NCBI GenBank assembly: GCA_021442155.1
Contig: CM038225.1
Coordinates: forward strand, 80,860,925 to 80,924,924
Direction: 5' to 3'
DNA from: Cymbidium sinense
Lineage: Eukaryota; Streptophyta; Magnoliopsida; Asparagales; Orchidaceae
DNA length: 64,000 bases
Shown: positions 60,494 to 64,000 of the stretch, piece by piece
Position numbering within the stretch: position 1 is the stretch's first letter
Layout: each line of letters opens with the position of its first letter
Made by a program: the position numbers and the translations under genes
Notes under the pieces: generated by a model
What the model was told of the DNA's origin: nothing
Seen by the model: only the letters and a program-made list of their open reading frames with translations
Databases searched by the model: none

Positions 60494-61497
60494 ATGACAT
60501 CAATTACAATGGTTCTCAATGAAGTTTCTCGACGATTGTCATCCATTGAAGAAAAGTTTGAAAATTCAATTCAGGAACAACAACAGGGTAGTAAAGAATC
60601 TCAGGTATGTCATTCTTCCTCTTTTGAAACCACATCATATCCTCTTTCATCAGCTATTGGTTCAAGACCAGTAAAAATAGATATGCCACGTTTTAATGGA
60701 GAAAACACAAGAGGTTGGTTATTCAAAGCGGAATAGTTTTTTCAATATTACAATCTTTCAGAGGAACATAAATTTATCATAGCCTCGGTTTATATGGATG
60801 GACTAATTTTGAGTTGGTTCCAATGGATGCACCTTAACAAATAATTATGTTCTTGGCAAAATTCTAAAGAAAATGTTATTAAAAGATTTGGACCATCCCT
60901 ATATAGATACCTTCACGGAGAATTGACAAAAATGCAGCAAACATCGTTTGTACAAGAATTTTACAATGAATTTGAGAATTTGGCCAATCAAATTTCTGGC
61001 ATTCCACCAGCCTTTCTCAAAGTCAAGTCGGGATTGTGTAGTGACATTAGAAGAGAAGTACGAGCCTTTCAACCGCAATCATTACAACAAGCTTTTCAAG
61101 TAGCCAAACTGATGGAAGATCATTTATCTGATATAACCAGTTTGAAATAAATTATAGAAACACTCAAGCTGTAATCCAAACAAAACCAACTGTTGTTGCC
61201 AACGCCAAGCATTCCACTTCAGCATAATCAAGGGGCCAATAAAATCACACTACTAGTTCAGAGACTTACAACAACTCAATTAGAAGAACGAAAGAAAAAA
61301 TAGGTTGTGTTTCAATTGTGATGACAAATATCATCGGGGCCATACTTGCAAATCAAAACTATTTGTCCTTATGGTGGTTAATGATGAGCAATAACAAAAT
61401 ATGCAATTTGAAACTCAAATTAAAAATACGTTAGTCACTTCAGATACCCCAGAAATTAGTTTTAATGCATTCAAGGGATAGTCAAATCCGGCCAAGG
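60494..61497 (+). pseudogene. Ty3/gypsy gag pseudogene with zinc knuckle
   Basis: Reads from MTSITMVLNEVSRRLSSIEE through the capsid region (MPRFNGENTRGWLFKAE, then RFGPSLYRYLHGEL and EFENLANQISGIPPAFLK, then IRREVRAFQP). After a frame change it reaches CFNCDDKYHRGHTC near 61311-61352, a perfect CX2CX4HX4C zinc knuckle. ISFNAFKG, the usual bridge into protease, follows. In-frame stops at WLFKAE* and NK* are explained by C-to-T changes in CAG/CAA codons. The element breaks off at about 61497, where a truncated LTR of the E4 type begins. It is the only gag in the window. Confidence 0.85.
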
Positions 61498-62897
61498 AAG
61501 AAGAAGGAGAGCGACGGGCTAGCGTGTGCCATCGGTCGAGGAAGAAGAGGGAATCGTGCGTTGTGTGCGTGCGTGAGAGCGAGGTGTGAGCGGCCGGCCG
61601 TCGTCTTGTCTTAGGGTAAAACTCAAAACCGAGAGGTATTAAGTAAATATAAGTATATGTTTATTTGAAAATTTATTTAATGTTATTAGCTTTCATTTTA
61701 ATGTTATTTCAAATTTATTTTAGGGTTTATAATGTTGACTTAGGTTTATAGATTTCAGCCATAAATATAAATTGGGAATATGTATGATGAATCAAAGTTA
61801 AGTAATTTAAGTATTAAACCTCACATATGAAATATGATTGCAAATTTAATAAAATTTTAAACCTATGCTAAGTTATATTATCGTTAATTAGATTAAAATC
61901 ATTTTAAGGGAAATACTAAACACTAAATGAAAATAAAAATTTATCTATAGTACGTTAATTAAATTAGAATCATTTTAAGGGGTATGATAATCATTTAATG
62001 AAATATATTAAGTCACTTTAACATTTAATATTTTATTCTATATGAATTTCAATTAAGGAAGGAAGCGTTAAAGGAAAGAAAATTCAAAAGGAAACTACAA
62101 GTTAAAGTGAGTAATTATGTTTTTACATTTATGGTAAAAATGTCTTTAAATTCTTGTGATAAACTGCATGTTATATGATTTTGACTTTTTCTTATACCAC
62201 AAGTTGTGATGATTTTCCGGCTTCTTCATAAATTGTGATATAGTTTATGTTTCTTCATGTTGGATAATAATTTAAATGATAGATCATATTGCCACACCAT
62301 CATGTTATAAAGTTAAGCGATTCTTGTTAGTTATGAATTAATGTGCATATCATAATTGTATCTTATGAATGTGCGTGTTGAAAGAGTTATATAGTCTTGG
62401 AGGGGCCTTGATGTACGTGCGTAATGATGAAAAAGGGATGATTTTGACAAATGGTAATGGTAATGTCTGTCTTTGGATGAGTTTTGGTAAAGGTTTTGGC
62501 GTGACTCAAGTGATAAATATAAAAGTAAAAGTTGATATGAAAAGTTTATGTATCTATCTCGTATGTTTGATTGTTTGAAAATTTCTTTTATGTACGTATG
62601 ACAACAGCATCATCTTAGTTGTACCTTTGTTTATTATAATGTAAGCGTAATTCATTTGAATTAGATTCATTTGTTAGTTGTTTAAATTTTTTTTTAGGTA
62701 ATTAAATTAAATGGCCGATGAAGGAAAATCGTATTTATCATGAGTAGAGACTCAGGAAGATAAATTGTTATGTCATTTGTGGATTGTAGTGACTCTTATA
62801 TGATTGAAGATTTTATAAAAATTTTGAAGTGTTATGTAAGTTTTTCTTTCAGGTCCAAATGATACGTTGGTATTCAAGCTCCGGTAGAATTGTGAGA
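61498..62897 (+). repeat. E4 5' LTR, truncated at its start
   Basis: Matches E1 LTRs from within the GA/CG-rich leader onward (TAAGTAAATATAAGTATATG, repeated ATTTTAGGGTTTATA words, GGTAAAAATGTCTTTAAATTC, GGTAAAGGTTTTGGCG near 62485). It ends ATTGTGAGA before the primer site. The first ~200 bases of the LTR are missing at the junction with gag. Confidence 0.75.
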
Positions 62898-62898
62898 G

Positions 62899-62909
62899 TG
62901 GTATCAGAG
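62899..62909 (+). other. E4 primer binding site (tRNA-Met type)
   Basis: TGGTATCAGAG, followed by T where the canonical site has C. It is the plus-strand sequence that pairs with the 3' end of initiator tRNA-Met. It lies two bases after the LTR end and fixes the LTR boundary for the whole family. Confidence 0.8.
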
Positions 62910-62929
62910 TTAGATTTTATATTTAGGGA

Positions 62930-64000
62930 CATAAGTATGATCATAATCAAAGAGTCATTAGGAATATGATAAATTTTATGAAGAAATTTGATATGATTTT
63001 AGGAATGGATTGACTATCTAAATATTATGCTAGTATAGATTGTTGTAAAAAAAGATGGTCAAATTCAATATTTCTGGAGAAGAAGAATTCAAATTCGTGG
63101 GACATAAGGGAGTATTAGCTATGATGGTATCTTGCTTAAAAGTTGAAAGATCTTGTAAAGTATGAAGGTTTTCTTGCTCAAATTACCGTTGTTACTAAAG
63201 AAGTAAAGAAGTTAGAGGATATACCAGTAGTAAAGGAGTATCTAGAAATTTTTCTAGATGATTTATCAGGTTTACCTCCAGTTAGAGAGATAGATTTCTC
63301 TATTGATTTGATTCAAGGTGCAATACTTGTAGAAAAAGTACCATATAGAATGACGGTTAAAGAATTACAAGAGTTGAAGAATCAGTTACAATAATTATTA
63401 GAGAAGAGATTTATCAAGCCTAACACATCTCTTTGGGGAGCTCTTGTATTATTTGTGAAGAAGAAAGATGAGAGCTTAAGGTTATGCATAGATTATAAAG
63501 AGCTTAACAAACTCACATTGAAGAATAAATATCCCTTGCCAAGAATTGATGATTCTTTTGATCAATTAGAAGGAGCTTCAATATTTTCAAAGATTGATTT
63601 AAGATCAGGTTATCATCAGTTGAGAATCAAAGAAGAAGATATACCAAAGCGCATTGAGTACAAGGTATGGCATTATGAGTTTGTGGTGATGCCTTTTTGG
63701 TTCTTTGCTCAAGCTGTATTTATGGATCATGGAATAGAATCTTTAAACCATTTTAGATTCATTTGTGATTGTGTTCATAGATGATATTAATTTATTAGAG
63801 ATGAAGCGGAAACCATCTTCACATTATTTTCAAACTCGAAAGGAAATGAATTGTATGCAAAATTTTCAAAGTGTGAATTTTGGTTAAATAACATCATATT
63901 CTTGGGGCATGATTAGTAGTGAAGGGGTTTGATGGATCGAGTAAAGTTAAAGCGATAGAATGACCGGCCAACCATCGCGTAAGTTTCTTGGGGTTGTGAG
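62930..64000 (+). pseudogene. E4 pol pseudogene (ΔPR-RT), cut by the window edge
   Basis: Protease end near 62985-63020 (KFDMILGMD followed by a stop in place of W). 63143-63394 is open and covers the protease-RT linker (SGLPPVREIDFSID). 63416-63784 encodes [66 protein letters not shown]. After a frame change the catalytic FIDD box is at about 63773-63784. The usual GLTNAPAVF phrase is disrupted. Further RT (KCEFWLNN) continues to the edge. Confidence 0.85.

Larger units (their letters stand above)
61498..64000 (+). mobile_element. E4: fourth gag-less Ty3/gypsy copy (runs off the window)
   Basis: 5'-truncated LTR, primer site, then directly the end of protease and RT. It is the best-preserved member of the family, with longer open stretches than E1-E3. 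It joins the gag pseudogene at about 61497. The LTR is of E1 type, without the TAAATGTTTATG cluster. The 3' half lies outside the window. Confidence 0.8.

Noticed and set aside
1..64000. tRNA or rRNA genes
   Set aside because: No cloverleaf A/B-box pair or rRNA core sequence was noticed; the TGGTATCAGAG words are primer sites of LTR elements, not tRNA genes.

Overview
The window is nuclear DNA of a flowering plant, most likely a eudicot. It is AT-rich, with long introns, Ty3/gypsy and Ty1/copia elements, RTE-type LINE ends, Harbinger- and hAT-type non-autonomous DNA transposons, and plant minisatellites. I see no rRNA, tRNA or CRISPR array and no bacterial gene organisation. The species cannot be named from what is visible.

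Layout. 1-4.1 kb: non-coding, with a CpG/TCGA-rich stretch, a TATA-like promoter block and a 35-36 bp minisatellite. 4.16-22.8 kb: a block of three related Ty3/gypsy elements (E1, E2, E3) sitting in a ~60 bp satellite, with units on both sides. E2 is nested inside the 5' LTR of E3. Each element goes from a tRNA-Met-type primer binding site almost directly into the end of protease and then RT, RNase H and integrase. Gag is absent from every copy. All pol frames are broken by many small indels. 22.8-24.2 kb: the rest of the satellite.

24.8-46.7 kb: the one convincing host gene, on the minus strand. I could join eleven exons by splice phase. They encode a FYRN/FYRC-domain protein whose middle carries basic, nuclear-type clusters and whose end carries WD40-like strands. 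It has one GC-AG intron, a net 1-base frameshift in exon 4, a 9.5 kb first intron and a 4.8 kb fourth intron. The introns hold two RTE LINE ends, a Harbinger-type element split by a hAT-like insertion, and an old copia-like LTR pair. Every intronic retroelement that can be oriented is antisense to the gene.

46.7-59.3 kb: intergenic, with a second Harbinger-type MITE (TAA target duplications), a short tandem repeat and a G-poor degenerate block. 59.4-59.8 kb: two possible 5' exons of an unrecognised gene. 60.5-61.5 kb: a gypsy gag pseudogene with a zinc knuckle, abruptly joined to a 5'-truncated LTR. 61.5-64 kb: E4, a fourth copy of the gag-less family, running off the window.

The points of most interest are the gag-less gypsy family with a nested split LTR, the hAT-in-Harbinger nesting proven by a paralogous empty site inside the window, and the FYR/WD40 host gene with its GC-AG intron and frameshift. 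The dense small indels in the repeats may partly be assembly error.
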